A stretch of 6,391 bases of DNA from Chloroflexota bacterium (GCA_021823905.1 JAKALX010000225.1:1-6391), one strand, 5' to 3'. Counted from the stretch's first letter, positions 1-5,722 are shown. Numbers and translations are program-made. Notes: generated by a model not told the origin, from the letters alone.

Positions 1-4
1 TGTG

Positions 5-32
5 TTGAATTGAGCAATCGCGATGTTAGCAC
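5..32 (+). promoter_or_regulatory. possible sigma70-like promoter overlapping the CIRCE operator
   Basis: TTGAAT at 5-10 resembles a -35 box. TAGCAC at 27-32, 16 bases further on, is a weak -10 candidate lying inside the left arm of the CIRCE element. An operator overlapping the core promoter is the usual arrangement for HrcA control. If real, it would drive the DUF169 gene with a leader of about 100 bases. The -10 match is poor and sequence left of the window is missing. A leftward promoter with TAACAT on the minus strand (28-23) is an alternative. Confidence 0.25.
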
Positions 33-52
33 TCTCGGTCGGTGAGTGCTAG
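26..52. promoter_or_regulatory. CIRCE element (HrcA heat-shock operator)
   Basis: TTAGCACTC (26-34), then a 9-base spacer, then GAGTGCTAG (44-52). This matches the consensus CIRCE inverted repeat TTAGCACTC-N9-GAGTGCTAA in 17 of 18 arm positions with the exact spacer length; only the last base differs. CIRCE is the operator of the repressor HrcA and normally controls groESL, dnaK or hrcA operons. The only gene visible beside it is the DUF169 gene starting about 90 bases to the right. Because the element is palindromic, it could equally serve a leftward gene just outside the window. Confidence 0.88.
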
Positions 53-142
53 GCCCCGTGTAAAGGCAATTGCCACGCCCGGCGGCCTCCTCGACACGCC
101 GCCGCTTGCTCCCACACAATCCAGCGCGACTGGAGGCCAGCC

Positions 143-955
143 ATGACAACCATCGATCCCCAGGACATCGCCGTCGAGGAACCCGCCAGCTGCGACTGGT
201 CCGCGCTCGTCGACGATCTCAACCGCCTGCTCCGCCTGAAGACGACGCCGATTGGCATGAAGCTCTTCGCGACTGTCGCCGAGATGGAAGCCGTGCCGAA
301 GATCCGCCGCCCGAAGGGCACGATCCACACCACCGACCAGGTGGTCGCGCAGGCCGCCCGCCTCGGCTGGACGGTTGGAATCACCGCCGCCGATCTCGTT
401 GGCGCGCAGTGCGGCACGGTCATCGGCCTCCAACCCCGGGACGACGCCTGGCTTTCGGGCCGCGGCATGGCCGGCGTCTGGTTTGGCACGATCGAAGACT
501 CCGCCGCCCACCAGCGCGCGATGGACACCGTCGCCTTTGGACAGTACGAGGCCATGGCCGTCTCGCCGCTCACCTCCGGCCGCCTCGACCCGCCCGACAT
601 CTGCCTCGTCTACGCCACGCCCGGCCAGATGATCATCCTCATCAACGGCCTCCAGTTCACCGGGTACCGGAAGTTCGAGTGGAGCGTCGTCGGCGAATCG
701 GCCTGCGCCGATTCCTGGGGCCGCGCCCTCGCCACCGGCGAGCCAAGCCTGGCGATCCCCTGCTTCGCCGAGCGCCGCTACGGTGGCGTCAACGACGACG
801 AACTCCTCATGGCCCTGCCGCCGAAATACATTCCGCGTGCCATCGCCGGGATGAAGCGCCTCGCCGGCAACGGCCTCCGGTATCCGATCCCTCAGTACGG
901 GATCCAGCAGGACGTGCGCGCGGGTATGGCCGCCAGCTACCCCGATCGCGCCTGA
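143..955 (+). CDS. DUF169 domain-containing protein
   Basis: This encodes a 270-residue cytoplasmic protein without a signal peptide or membrane segments. The whole length resembles the DUF169 family, whose biochemical role is not established. Recognisable parts are an N-terminal block with TTPIGMKLF (34-42); a central block, TDQVVAQAARLGW then AQCGTVIGL (64-96, Cys90); and a C-terminal block with SACADSWGRA (187-196), LAIPCFAERRYGG (203-215) and DDELLMALPP (218-227). As I recall the family, the central block usually reads Cys-Gln before the AR-G motif; here it is Asp65-Gln66, so one common cysteine appears replaced, while Cys90, Cys188 and Cys207 remain. The start is supported by GGAGG at 132-136, six bases before the ATG. 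A CIRCE operator lies upstream. The 3' end converges on the toxin gene with only 3 bases between the stop codons, leaving no room for an intergenic terminator. Confidence 0.85.
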   Translation: MTTIDPQDIAVEEPASCDWSALVDDLNRLLRLKTTPIGMKLFATVAEMEAVPKIRRPKGTIHTTDQVVAQAARLGWTVGITAADLVGAQCGTVIGLQPRDDAWLSGRGMAGVWFGTIEDSAAHQRAMDTVAFGQYEAMAVSPLTSGRLDPPDICLVYATPGQMIILINGLQFTGYRKFEWSVVGESACADSWGRALATGEPSLAIPCFAERRYGGVNDDELLMALPPKYIPRAIAGMKRLAGNGLRYPIPQYGIQQDVRAGMAASYPDRA

Positions 956-958
956 GGG

Positions 959-1378
959 CTACGCGAAGAGTCTGACGTCGAATCCGGATGCGACGGCGTT
1001 CCCGTAGAGCGGCCCGTCAAGCGTCCACAATTGCGCTCCCAGTTCCGCCGCGAGCGCCAGGTAGGCGGCGTCGTAGGCGGAGCGGCGCTGGAGCGCGCGA
1101 GCGATTCCAACTGCCGCCACCGGGTCAACCGCGTGGTAGGTGATCCCGAGGGACACGATCGCGTCTCTAGCCGATGCCACGTCTTCCATGCCCAGCGTTC
1201 CCCTTGCCAACGCTTTGGCGACTCCGCTGGCCCATTCGTAGGGCATGAGGGTCGGCGCGTGGAGAGCGACTCGGGCACTCTGCCACTGATCCATTGCCGC
1301 CACAACGAATGCGCGTCCAGGCTCACGGAGAGTCAACGACAGGACAGCCGCCGCATCGACTACGACGGCTGCGGCCAT
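959..1378 (-). CDS. vapC: PIN-domain toxin of a VapBC-type module
   Basis: This encodes a 139-residue PIN-fold protein, the usual VapC length. VapC toxins are Mg2+-dependent endoribonucleases that cut tRNA, rRNA or other RNA and are neutralised by a partner VapB. The four acidic PIN positions are all visible: Asp8 in VVVDAAAVL, Glu48 in PYEWAS, Asp103 in SAYDAAYLALA and Asp121 in LWTLDGPL. The nuclease site therefore looks intact. The start codon lies inside the 3' end of the antitoxin gene (19-base overlap), and I see no strong ribosome binding site before it, which suggests translational coupling. The RNA target cannot be deduced. Some PIN proteins of this type are annotated only as 'type II toxin-antitoxin VapC family'. 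Confidence 0.87.
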   Translation of the reverse strand: MAAAVVVDAAAVLSLTLREPGRAFVVAAMDQWQSARVALHAPTLMPYEWASGVAKALARGTLGMEDVASARDAIVSLGITYHAVDPVAAVGIARALQRRSAYDAAYLALAAELGAQLWTLDGPLYGNAVASGFDVRLFA

Positions 1379-1650
1379 CGACCGTACGCGCGCGCTTCCA
1401 GTTCCTCCCGAACCTCAAACAACAATGCGGTCAGGTCGGTGAACGGCTGGCGCTCCGAGATTCGGTTGAGGGTCTCGATCGCGGCACGCTTCCTCGCAAG
1501 TTCCTGCTCCGCGTCTTCCGGCTGAAACTCCGACTGGAGCCGTTCGGCCGCCAGGCTCTCCGGTGTCTTCCCCAGCGCGCTCGCCCGCGCCGCCAGGGCC
1601 GCGAACTCCTCGTCGCTCAGTTCGATCGTAATGGTGTGTCCCGCGGCCAT
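1360..1650 (-). CDS. vapB: ribbon-helix-helix antitoxin of a VapBC-type module
   Basis: This encodes a 96-residue protein directly upstream of, and overlapping, the PIN toxin. The N-terminus fits a ribbon-helix-helix DNA-binding fold: a short strand HTITIELS (5-12), then helix DEEFAALAARASALG (13-27), turn KTPE, and helix SLAAERLQSEF (32-42). The remainder (43-96) is charged and helix-prone and would be the toxin-binding tail. By family analogy it neutralises the toxin and, with it, represses the operon. The assigned start has no conventional Shine-Dalgarno sequence. TAGAAT on the same strand, six bases before the ATG, suggests a leaderless transcript. At 96 residues it is somewhat longer than many VapB proteins. 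The exact antitoxin class is uncertain. Confidence 0.8.
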   Translation of the reverse strand: MAAGHTITIELSDEEFAALAARASALGKTPESLAAERLQSEFQPEDAEQELARKRAAIETLNRISERQPFTDLTALLFEVREELEARAYGRWPQPS

Positions 1651-1656
1651 GCCTTC

Positions 1657-1662
1657 ATTCTA
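1657..1662 (-). promoter_or_regulatory. -10 box of the vapBC promoter, probably leaderless
   Basis: On the minus strand this reads TAGAAT, five of six bases of the TATAAT consensus, followed by six bases and then the vapB ATG. Transcription starting 6 to 8 bases after the -10 box would begin at or next to the start codon. I find no convincing -35 box 16 to 18 bases upstream. The antitoxin-toxin complex would be expected to bind here, but no obvious palindrome is visible. Confidence 0.5.
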
Positions 1663-1708
1663 CCGCACGCGGTTGAGGGCTCGCGCGGTCTGCCTCGCCC
1701 TCGGAGGC

Positions 1709-1729
1709 CACCCGCCTTACGCCTCGCGC
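1709..1729 (-). repeat. heptanucleotide tandem repeat, GCGNNRG type, three units
   Basis: Read on the minus strand, three consecutive 7-base units are GCGCGAG, GCGTAAG and GCGGGTG. Two of them match or nearly match units of the plus-strand array at 5723-5750, which contains GCGCAAG and GCGTAAG. The tract lies in the divergent gap between vapB and fabI and overlaps the proposed fabI -35 box. Three degenerate units could arise by chance in GC-rich DNA; the match to the second locus is the main support. Confidence 0.45.
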
Positions 1730-1745
1730 CCGCTCCCTGTACGCT
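1717..1745 (+). promoter_or_regulatory. possible leaderless promoter of fabI
   Basis: TTACGC at 1717-1722 (four of six bases of TTGACA), a 17-base spacer, then TACGCT at 1740-1745, which has the TAnnnT pattern. The fabI ATG follows eight bases later at 1754, so the transcript would start at or near the start codon. No Shine-Dalgarno sequence precedes the ATG, consistent with leaderless initiation. TGTAC occurs twice in the last 15 bases (1739-1743 and 1746-1750), possibly a protein-binding direct repeat. Confidence 0.38.
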
Positions 1746-1753
1746 GTACCGCC

Positions 1754-2536
1754 ATGGGCATCCTCCACGGCAAGAAAGCACTCATCTTCGGTGTCGCCAA
1801 CGACCACTCCATCGCCTGGGGCATCGCCCAGGCGTTTCATCGCGAAGGCGCCGAGCTCGGCTTCGTCTATACCGTCGAGGCCCTCGAAAAGCGCGTCGTG
1901 CCCCTCGCCGAAAGCCTCGGCGTCGACTTCGTCGAGTACTGCGACATCCTCTCCGACGAGAGCACGGCGCAGGCGTTCGCGAAAGCGAAGGAACGCTTCG
2001 GCGTTTGCGACATTCTCATCCATTCGATGGCCTACGCCCCCCAGGAGGACCTCAAGGGGCGGTTCGTCGACACCAGCCGTGACGGGTTCCTCCTCGCCCA
2101 CAACATCTCCGTCTATTCCTTAATAAGTATGGCCCGCGCCGCCCGGCCGATGATGCCCGCCGGCAGCTCGATGCTCGCAATGACCTACTACGGCGCCGAA
2201 AAGGTGGTGCCCAAGTACAAGGTCATGGGCGTCGCCAAGGCCTCGCTCGAAGCCACCGTTCGCTACCTCGCCGACGACCTCGGCCCCGAGGGTCTCCGCG
2301 TGAACGCGATCAGTGCCGGTCCCATCCGGACACTCGCCGCCTCCGGGATCGGCGGCTTCCGCTCCTTCCAGCGAGCCTTCGCCGACCAGGCGCCCCTCCG
2401 CCGGAACGTGACCATCGACGACGTGGGGAACACCGCCGTGTTCCTTTCGAGCCAGGCCGCCGCCGCGATCACCGGCGAGGTTCTCTACGTCGACAGCGGC
2501 TACAACATCATGGGCATGCCGAATATCGAGGACTGA
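1754..2536 (+). CDS. fabI: enoyl-[acyl-carrier-protein] reductase (NADH), FabI
   Basis: This encodes a 260-residue cytoplasmic short-chain dehydrogenase, close to the 262 of E. coli FabI. It reduces trans-2-enoyl-ACP to acyl-ACP, the last step of each elongation cycle in type II fatty-acid synthesis. The N-terminal GKKALIFGVANDHSIAWGIA (6-25) is the FabI nucleotide-binding loop. The catalytic signature is Tyr145/Tyr146 in MTYYGAEK, Tyr155 and Lys162 in the Tyr-X6-Lys arrangement, followed by KASLEATVRYLADDLGPEG (162-180) and the substrate-loop hallmark NAISAGPIRTLAASGI (184-199). Ala93 occupies the position of E. coli Gly93; alanine is common there in other FabI proteins. An open frame extends upstream to 1631, but family alignment starts at MGILHGKKAL, so ATG 1754 is chosen. 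It probably heads an operon with the GNAT gene, four bases downstream. Codons 123-125 are TTA ATA AGT, unusual in this gene. Confidence 0.97.
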   Translation: MGILHGKKALIFGVANDHSIAWGIAQAFHREGAELGFVYTVEALEKRVVPLAESLGVDFVEYCDILSDESTAQAFAKAKERFGVCDILIHSMAYAPQEDLKGRFVDTSRDGFLLAHNISVYSLISMARAARPMMPAGSSMLAMTYYGAEKVVPKYKVMGVAKASLEATVRYLADDLGPEGLRVNAISAGPIRTLAASGIGGFRSFQRAFADQAPLRRNVTIDDVGNTAVFLSSQAAAAITGEVLYVDSGYNIMGMPNIED

Positions 2537-2540
2537 GTCC

Positions 2541-3044
2541 GTGACGATGGTCCAATCGCCGCCCGCGGTGCGAGTCGTGCCGTACGATCCCGCCCGTCAC
2601 GGCGACGCACCCTGGCGCGTTGTCGCCGCCGTGTTCGAAGAGTACGGATTCGAATTCGCGGTCAGTGACTACGACGCCGACCTCATGGCCCCGCACCAGC
2701 ACTACGACGGCCACAGCGGCTGGTTCGCCGTCGCCGAGGACTCGGCTGGCAATGTGCTCGGCTGCGTCGGCCTCACCGACGAGGGCGGCGGCCTCTTCGA
2801 GCTCCACCGCCTCTACGTCTCGAAGGACGCCCGTCGCTCAGGCGCGGGTAGTGCGCTCACCCAGTGGGTCATCGACCGCGCCCGCGAGCAGGGCGCCCGC
2901 CGCCTCGTCCTCTACAGCGACATCCATTTCCGGGACGCCCATCGTCTCTACCTCCGCATGGGCTTCCGCAACCACCGCTTCCGCTATGCCCCCGATCCCT
3001 GGCAATCCCGCGAATGGGGCTTTGAGATGACCTTCGCCGGCTGA
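2541..3044 (+). CDS. GNAT family N-acetyltransferase
   Basis: This encodes a 167-residue single-domain cytoplasmic protein of the Gcn5-related acetyltransferase superfamily, which transfers an acetyl group from acetyl-CoA to an amine. The acetyl-CoA pyrophosphate loop is visible as RRSGAGSAL (98-106), preceded by the strand LFELHRLYVS (85-94). The C-terminal motif is DAHRLYLRMGF (132-142), the usual 'A..LY...GF' element. The N-terminus, AVRVVPYDPARHGDAPWRVVAAVFEEYGF, is the first strand and helix region. The GTG start at 2541 is four bases after the fabI stop, with GAGG (2528-2531) nine bases upstream; ATG at 2547 would leave a less suitable spacing of 15. The tight link to fabI argues for co-transcription. 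The substrate could be a small molecule or a protein N-terminus or lysine; nothing visible decides this. Confidence 0.88.
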   Translation: MTMVQSPPAVRVVPYDPARHGDAPWRVVAAVFEEYGFEFAVSDYDADLMAPHQHYDGHSGWFAVAEDSAGNVLGCVGLTDEGGGLFELHRLYVSKDARRSGAGSALTQWVIDRAREQGARRLVLYSDIHFRDAHRLYLRMGFRNHRFRYAPDPWQSREWGFEMTFAG

Positions 3045-3056
3045 CCGGACCCGGCG

Positions 3057-3091
3057 GCAATCGACAATCGCCAATCGGCAATCGACAATCC
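3057..3091 (+). repeat. heptanucleotide tandem repeat, NCAATCG, five units
   Basis: Five consecutive 7-base units are GCAATCG, ACAATCG, CCAATCG, GCAATCG and ACAATCC. Only the first base of each unit varies, apart from the last base of the final unit. The tract fills most of the 51-base gap between the GNAT gene and the next GTG start and ends four bases before that start, replacing any Shine-Dalgarno region. It is clearly more AT-rich than its surroundings. Confidence 0.85.
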
Positions 3092-3095
3092 CCCC

Positions 3096-4529
3096 GTGAC
3101 TCGCCCCGATCTCGACCGCCTCTTCCGCCCCCAGAGCGTTGCCGTCGCCGGCGCCTCCACCAACGTCGACAGCGCCGGCCACGATTACGTCCGCGCTCTC
3201 AAGGAGTTCGGCTTCGCCGGGCCCGTCTACCCTATTAATCCGCGCGCCGACGAGATCGCCGGGTTCAGGGCCTACCCGTCGCTTTCCGCCATACCCGCCG
3301 ATGTCGACCTGGTCATCTCCTGCATCCCGGCGTCCGGTGTGCTCGACCTCATCGCCCAGTGCCCCGGACGGAACGTCCGCTTCCTCCACCTCTTCACCGG
3401 CCGCCTGAGCGAAACCGGCGACGAAGCCGCAGCCGACCTCGAGCGCGAGATCGCCCGTCAGGCCGCGAGCGCGGGCGTCCGCATTCTTGGCCCGAACGGC
3501 ATGGGCCTCTACCACCCGGCCGGTGGCGTTTCCTTCCGGCCCGACCTCCCGCGCGAAGCCGGGACCGTCGCCTTTCTCAGCCAGAGCGGCAACAACGCCG
3601 TCGAGGTGATCGTTCGCGGCTCCTCGCGCGGCCTCCATTTCGGCAAGGTCGCGAACTACGGCAACGGGCTGGACATCACCCCGGGCGAGATGCTTCGCTA
3701 CCTGGCCGGCGACCCGGAGACCGCCGTCGTCGGCGCTTATATAGAGGGAGTGCCCGACGGTCGCGGTCTCTTCGAGGGCCTCAAAGCAGCAGCCGCCCGC
3801 AAGCCCGTCATCGTCCACAAGGCCGGCCGAACCCGCGCCGGCGCCCGCTCCGCCGCATCGCACACGGCCGCCATCGCCGGCGCCGCCGACCTCTGGTCCA
3901 CCATGCTCCGCCAGGCCGGGGCGATCGAGGCCCGCAACCAGGAGCAGCTCCTCGACCTCATGCTCGGCGCATCGCTGATGCCGACCGCCCGCAACCGCCA
4001 CGTCGCCGTCGTCGGTGGCGGAGGCGGCCGCAGCGTCCAGTCGGCCGACGCCTGCGAAGAGAACGGCCTCGAGGTCGTCCCGCTGCCCTCGTCCCTGCGC
4101 GAGAAGGTCCGGGAGAAGGCGCCCGCCCTCGCCGATTGGATCGGAAACCCCGTCGACCAGTCGATCCTCGCCGGCAGCGGACTCTCCTCCAACGGCCTGC
4201 TCGAGCTGATGCTCGCGAGCGGCGAGTACGGCTGCGCCATCGCCAACGTGGGCGAGGACTGGTTCCTCGGGCGCCCGGACGCCGGCGACCGCCTCCAGCA
4301 CGCCTGTAACCGCCTGGCCGACATCGTCAAGGGCTCGCCGCTGCCCGTCGCCGTCGTCCTCGGCCCGACCGAGACCACGAACGCCGAGCATCGCGCCCTC
4401 CTCGACGCCGTCCGCGACGCATTCGTCGCCGAGGGTGTGGCCGTCTACGCCAGCGTCGAGCGTGCCGCCTTCGCCCTTGGCCGCCTGGCGAACTCCTCCC
4501 TCCTCCCTCCTCCCTCCTCCCTCACATAA
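3096..4529 (+). CDS. ADP-forming acyl-CoA synthetase, alpha-type CoA-binding protein (no ATP-grasp)
   Basis: This encodes a 477-residue cytoplasmic protein of the succinyl-CoA synthetase/ADP-forming acetyl-CoA synthetase superfamily, which interconverts acyl-CoA, ADP and phosphate with free acid, CoA and ATP. Domain order: Rossmann CoA-binding domain (about 5-140; LFRPQSVAVAGAS at 9-21, VYPINP at 44-49, LGPNGMG at 131-137); a flavodoxin-like ligase domain (about 150-290; AFLSQSGNNAVEV at 159-171, VANYGNGLDI at 185-194); and a second ligase-like domain (about 300-460; HVAVVGGGGGRS at 302-313). His256 in SHTAAIAG matches the conserved SHTGALAG motif, which I take to carry the phosphohistidine. 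The beta-subunit ATP-grasp domain is absent and not encoded nearby, so either a partner is encoded elsewhere or the role differs. The GTG start fits the family's N-terminus, but no Shine-Dalgarno sequence is present. The last ten or so residues are encoded by a heptamer repeat. Confidence 0.86.
   Translation: MTRPDLDRLFRPQSVAVAGASTNVDSAGHDYVRALKEFGFAGPVYPINPRADEIAGFRAYPSLSAIPADVDLVISCIPASGVLDLIAQCPGRNVRFLHLFTGRLSETGDEAAADLEREIARQAASAGVRILGPNGMGLYHPAGGVSFRPDLPREAGTVAFLSQSGNNAVEVIVRGSSRGLHFGKVANYGNGLDITPGEMLRYLAGDPETAVVGAYIEGVPDGRGLFEGLKAAAARKPVIVHKAGRTRAGARSAASHTAAIAGAADLWSTMLRQAGAIEARNQEQLLDLMLGASLMPTARNRHVAVVGGGGGRSVQSADACEENGLEVVPLPSSLREKVREKAPALADWIGNPVDQSILAGSGLSSNGLLELMLASGEYGCAIANVGEDWFLGRPDAGDRLQHACNRLADIVKGSPLPVAVVLGPTETTNAEHRALLDAVRDAFVAEGVAVYASVERAAFALGRLANSSLLPPPSSLT
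4493..4520 (+). repeat. heptanucleotide tandem repeat, CTCCTCC, four perfect units
   Basis: Four identical 7-base units run from 4493 to 4520, with a further partial CTC. They encode the Ser/Leu/Pro-rich tail (about residues 467-476) of the acyl-CoA synthetase-like protein, and the TAA stop follows directly. Because seven is not a multiple of three, gain or loss of a unit would change the frame of the tail and the stop position. The body of the enzyme would be unaffected. Confidence 0.9.
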
Positions 4530-4543
4530 GTGTTTTCCCGAAG

Positions 4544-4574
4544 TTGACGTCCCCCGCGCCCCCCGTGGTACCGT
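4544..4574 (+). promoter_or_regulatory. possible promoter of the secreted-protein gene
   Basis: TTGACG at 4544-4549 (five of six bases of the -35 consensus), then TACCGT at 4569-4574 with the TAnnnT pattern. The 19-base spacer is longer than ideal. It lies between the TAA of the preceding gene and the GTG at 4605. The right-hand promoter at 6226-6254 has a similar TTGACC and TACCTT pair. This would make the secreted-protein gene a separate transcription unit. Confidence 0.38.
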
Positions 4575-4604
4575 CATCTCGCGGGGAGGAACGAGAAACC
4601 CCAC

Positions 4605-5717
4605 GTGCGCTTTCCACACCACCCGGCGGCTGCGATCGCCGCGTTTGGCGTGATTCTCGCCACACTTGCCCTGAGCCTCAGCTTCGCCGCCGCCTCGAAT
4701 CCCTCCGCTGCGAGCGCGCCGGCCTTCCACCAGGTCGTGCCCGGCATCGCGGGCGACAGCGCCTCCGGCTTCGGCCAGCCTTCGACCGCAAGCACGGCCA
4801 CGAGCACAGCCACACCTCCCTCCGGCGCCTGCGCGAGCGGCCACGCCTCCCTCCGCGCCTTCACCGACCCCGGCGCCGCAAGCGTCCCCCGCGACCCCCA
4901 GCCGGCGACGCTGTCCTTCTTCAACCTGATGGCGCGTCCTTCGGCCATTCCGAGTGACGCGACCCGGACGGCGCCGCTCGAAACCACCTTCTACACCGTT
5001 ACGGCGAACCTCGTTTCGCTGAGCATGGGTGCGAACGGCGCCTGGGACATCGTGTTGGACAACGGCGGCGGCGTCTCCATGCGCGCCAGCTTCCCGGCGC
5101 AAGGTTGCCTGTCGAGCCTTTCGCCAGAGGACCAGGGAGCGATCAACGGGGCCCGGACGACGCTGCGCACGATTTGCGGCGAGCCCCCGGCCAGCGGCTC
5201 ACGCGCCCTTCGCGGCACGGCGACAATCACGGGGCCCGGCTACTGGGGGACGAAGGCGATCGAAAACGCCTCTGCCAGCGGCGCCGAGATCGGCCCCGTC
5301 TTCGCCTTCCAGTACACCGACAGCGGCTCCTGCGATCCGAGCCACTTCGTGCCCACTCCCACCCCCACCGTCCCGCCGCTGCAGGCCCTCGCCATCGGCG
5401 TCGACCGCGACCAGGGAACGGGCTACCACCGCGGCGACACGGTCACGGCCACCGCGCTCCTGATGCCGCGCATCCCCGGCGTCGCCTGCGCCATCCAGTT
5501 CGCCGTCCCCGTCGGCAGCGGCTTCCGGGTGGTCACCGATGACCCCGGCCTCGTGACGAAGACGTCCGGCCCCGACGGGATCGTCCAGTGGCAGTTCAAG
5601 GTCCCGATGGACAGCGACGCCGGCGTCTCCCCCGGTGGCGGCCGCCTCCAGGTCCTCTGCGAGCAGGGCGCCATCCAGCGCCAGGCCACGGACGCCATCA
5701 CCATCCGCGTCCCGTGA
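4605..5717 (+). CDS. secreted two-domain protein of unknown function
   Basis: This encodes a 370-residue protein with an export signal: short basic N-terminus, hydrophobic stretch AAAIAAFGVILATLALSLSFAAA (8-30), and possible signal peptidase sites near Ala30 or Ala38. A Ser/Thr/Ala/Pro-rich segment (51-100) follows. Residues about 104-245 resemble, from memory, an uncharacterised secreted domain common in Actinobacteria and Chloroflexota (pattern TVTANLVS, then a VxFP-x-C strand, then TGTATITG). Its usual C-terminal 'GIELHPV' reads AEIGPVFAF here, so the match is divergent. A linker, PTPTPTVPP (250-258), leads to a beta-rich C-terminal region (259-370) that looks like a bacterial Ig-type module. 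Six cysteines (76, 168, 191, 243, 295, 352) could form disulfides outside the cell. The best purine-rich ribosome binding site, GGGGAGGA (4583-4590), lies 14 bases from the GTG, which is long, so the start is slightly uncertain. No enzymatic motif is visible. Confidence 0.8.
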   Translation: MRFPHHPAAAIAAFGVILATLALSLSFAAASNPSAASAPAFHQVVPGIAGDSASGFGQPSTASTATSTATPPSGACASGHASLRAFTDPGAASVPRDPQPATLSFFNLMARPSAIPSDATRTAPLETTFYTVTANLVSLSMGANGAWDIVLDNGGGVSMRASFPAQGCLSSLSPEDQGAINGARTTLRTICGEPPASGSRALRGTATITGPGYWGTKAIENASASGAEIGPVFAFQYTDSGSCDPSHFVPTPTPTVPPLQALAIGVDRDQGTGYHRGDTVTATALLMPRIPGVACAIQFAVPVGSGFRVVTDDPGLVTKTSGPDGIVQWQFKVPMDSDAGVSPGGGRLQVLCEQGAIQRQATDAITIRVP

Positions 5718-5722
5718 CGAGG

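Noticed and set aside
1631..1753. Upstream extension of fabI to an ATG at 1631
   Set aside because: The added 41 residues have no FabI homology and overlap the vapB start and both predicted promoters. FabI proteins begin with the MGxLxGK motif found at 1754.
2030..2032. FabI Ala93 as a triclosan-resistance change
   Set aside because: E. coli FabI has Gly at this position and substitutions there affect triclosan binding. However, alanine is the normal residue in other FabI proteins, such as that of Staphylococcus aureus, which is triclosan-sensitive. No resistance claim is warranted.
1294..2082. Arg-rich plus-strand open frames over vapBC and the fabI start
   Set aside because: They are frame shadows of the minus-strand toxin-antitoxin genes and of fabI. 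Their composition is Arg- and Pro-rich and without family motifs.
4839..4854. Coding segment of the secreted-protein gene resembling an inverted piece of the repeat core
   Set aside because: The shared stretch is only about 13 of 14 bases of CCACGCC(C)TCCCT, which is expected occasionally in C-rich coding DNA, and the match does not extend on either side.
2838..5102. Very long (754-codon) open frame on the minus strand
   Set aside because: It runs antisense across the GNAT gene, the acyl-CoA synthetase-like gene and part of the secreted-protein gene, all of which have clear family motifs or a signal peptide. Its translation is low-complexity and rich in Gly, Ala and Glu. In very GC-rich DNA, antisense frames stay open by codon bias alone.
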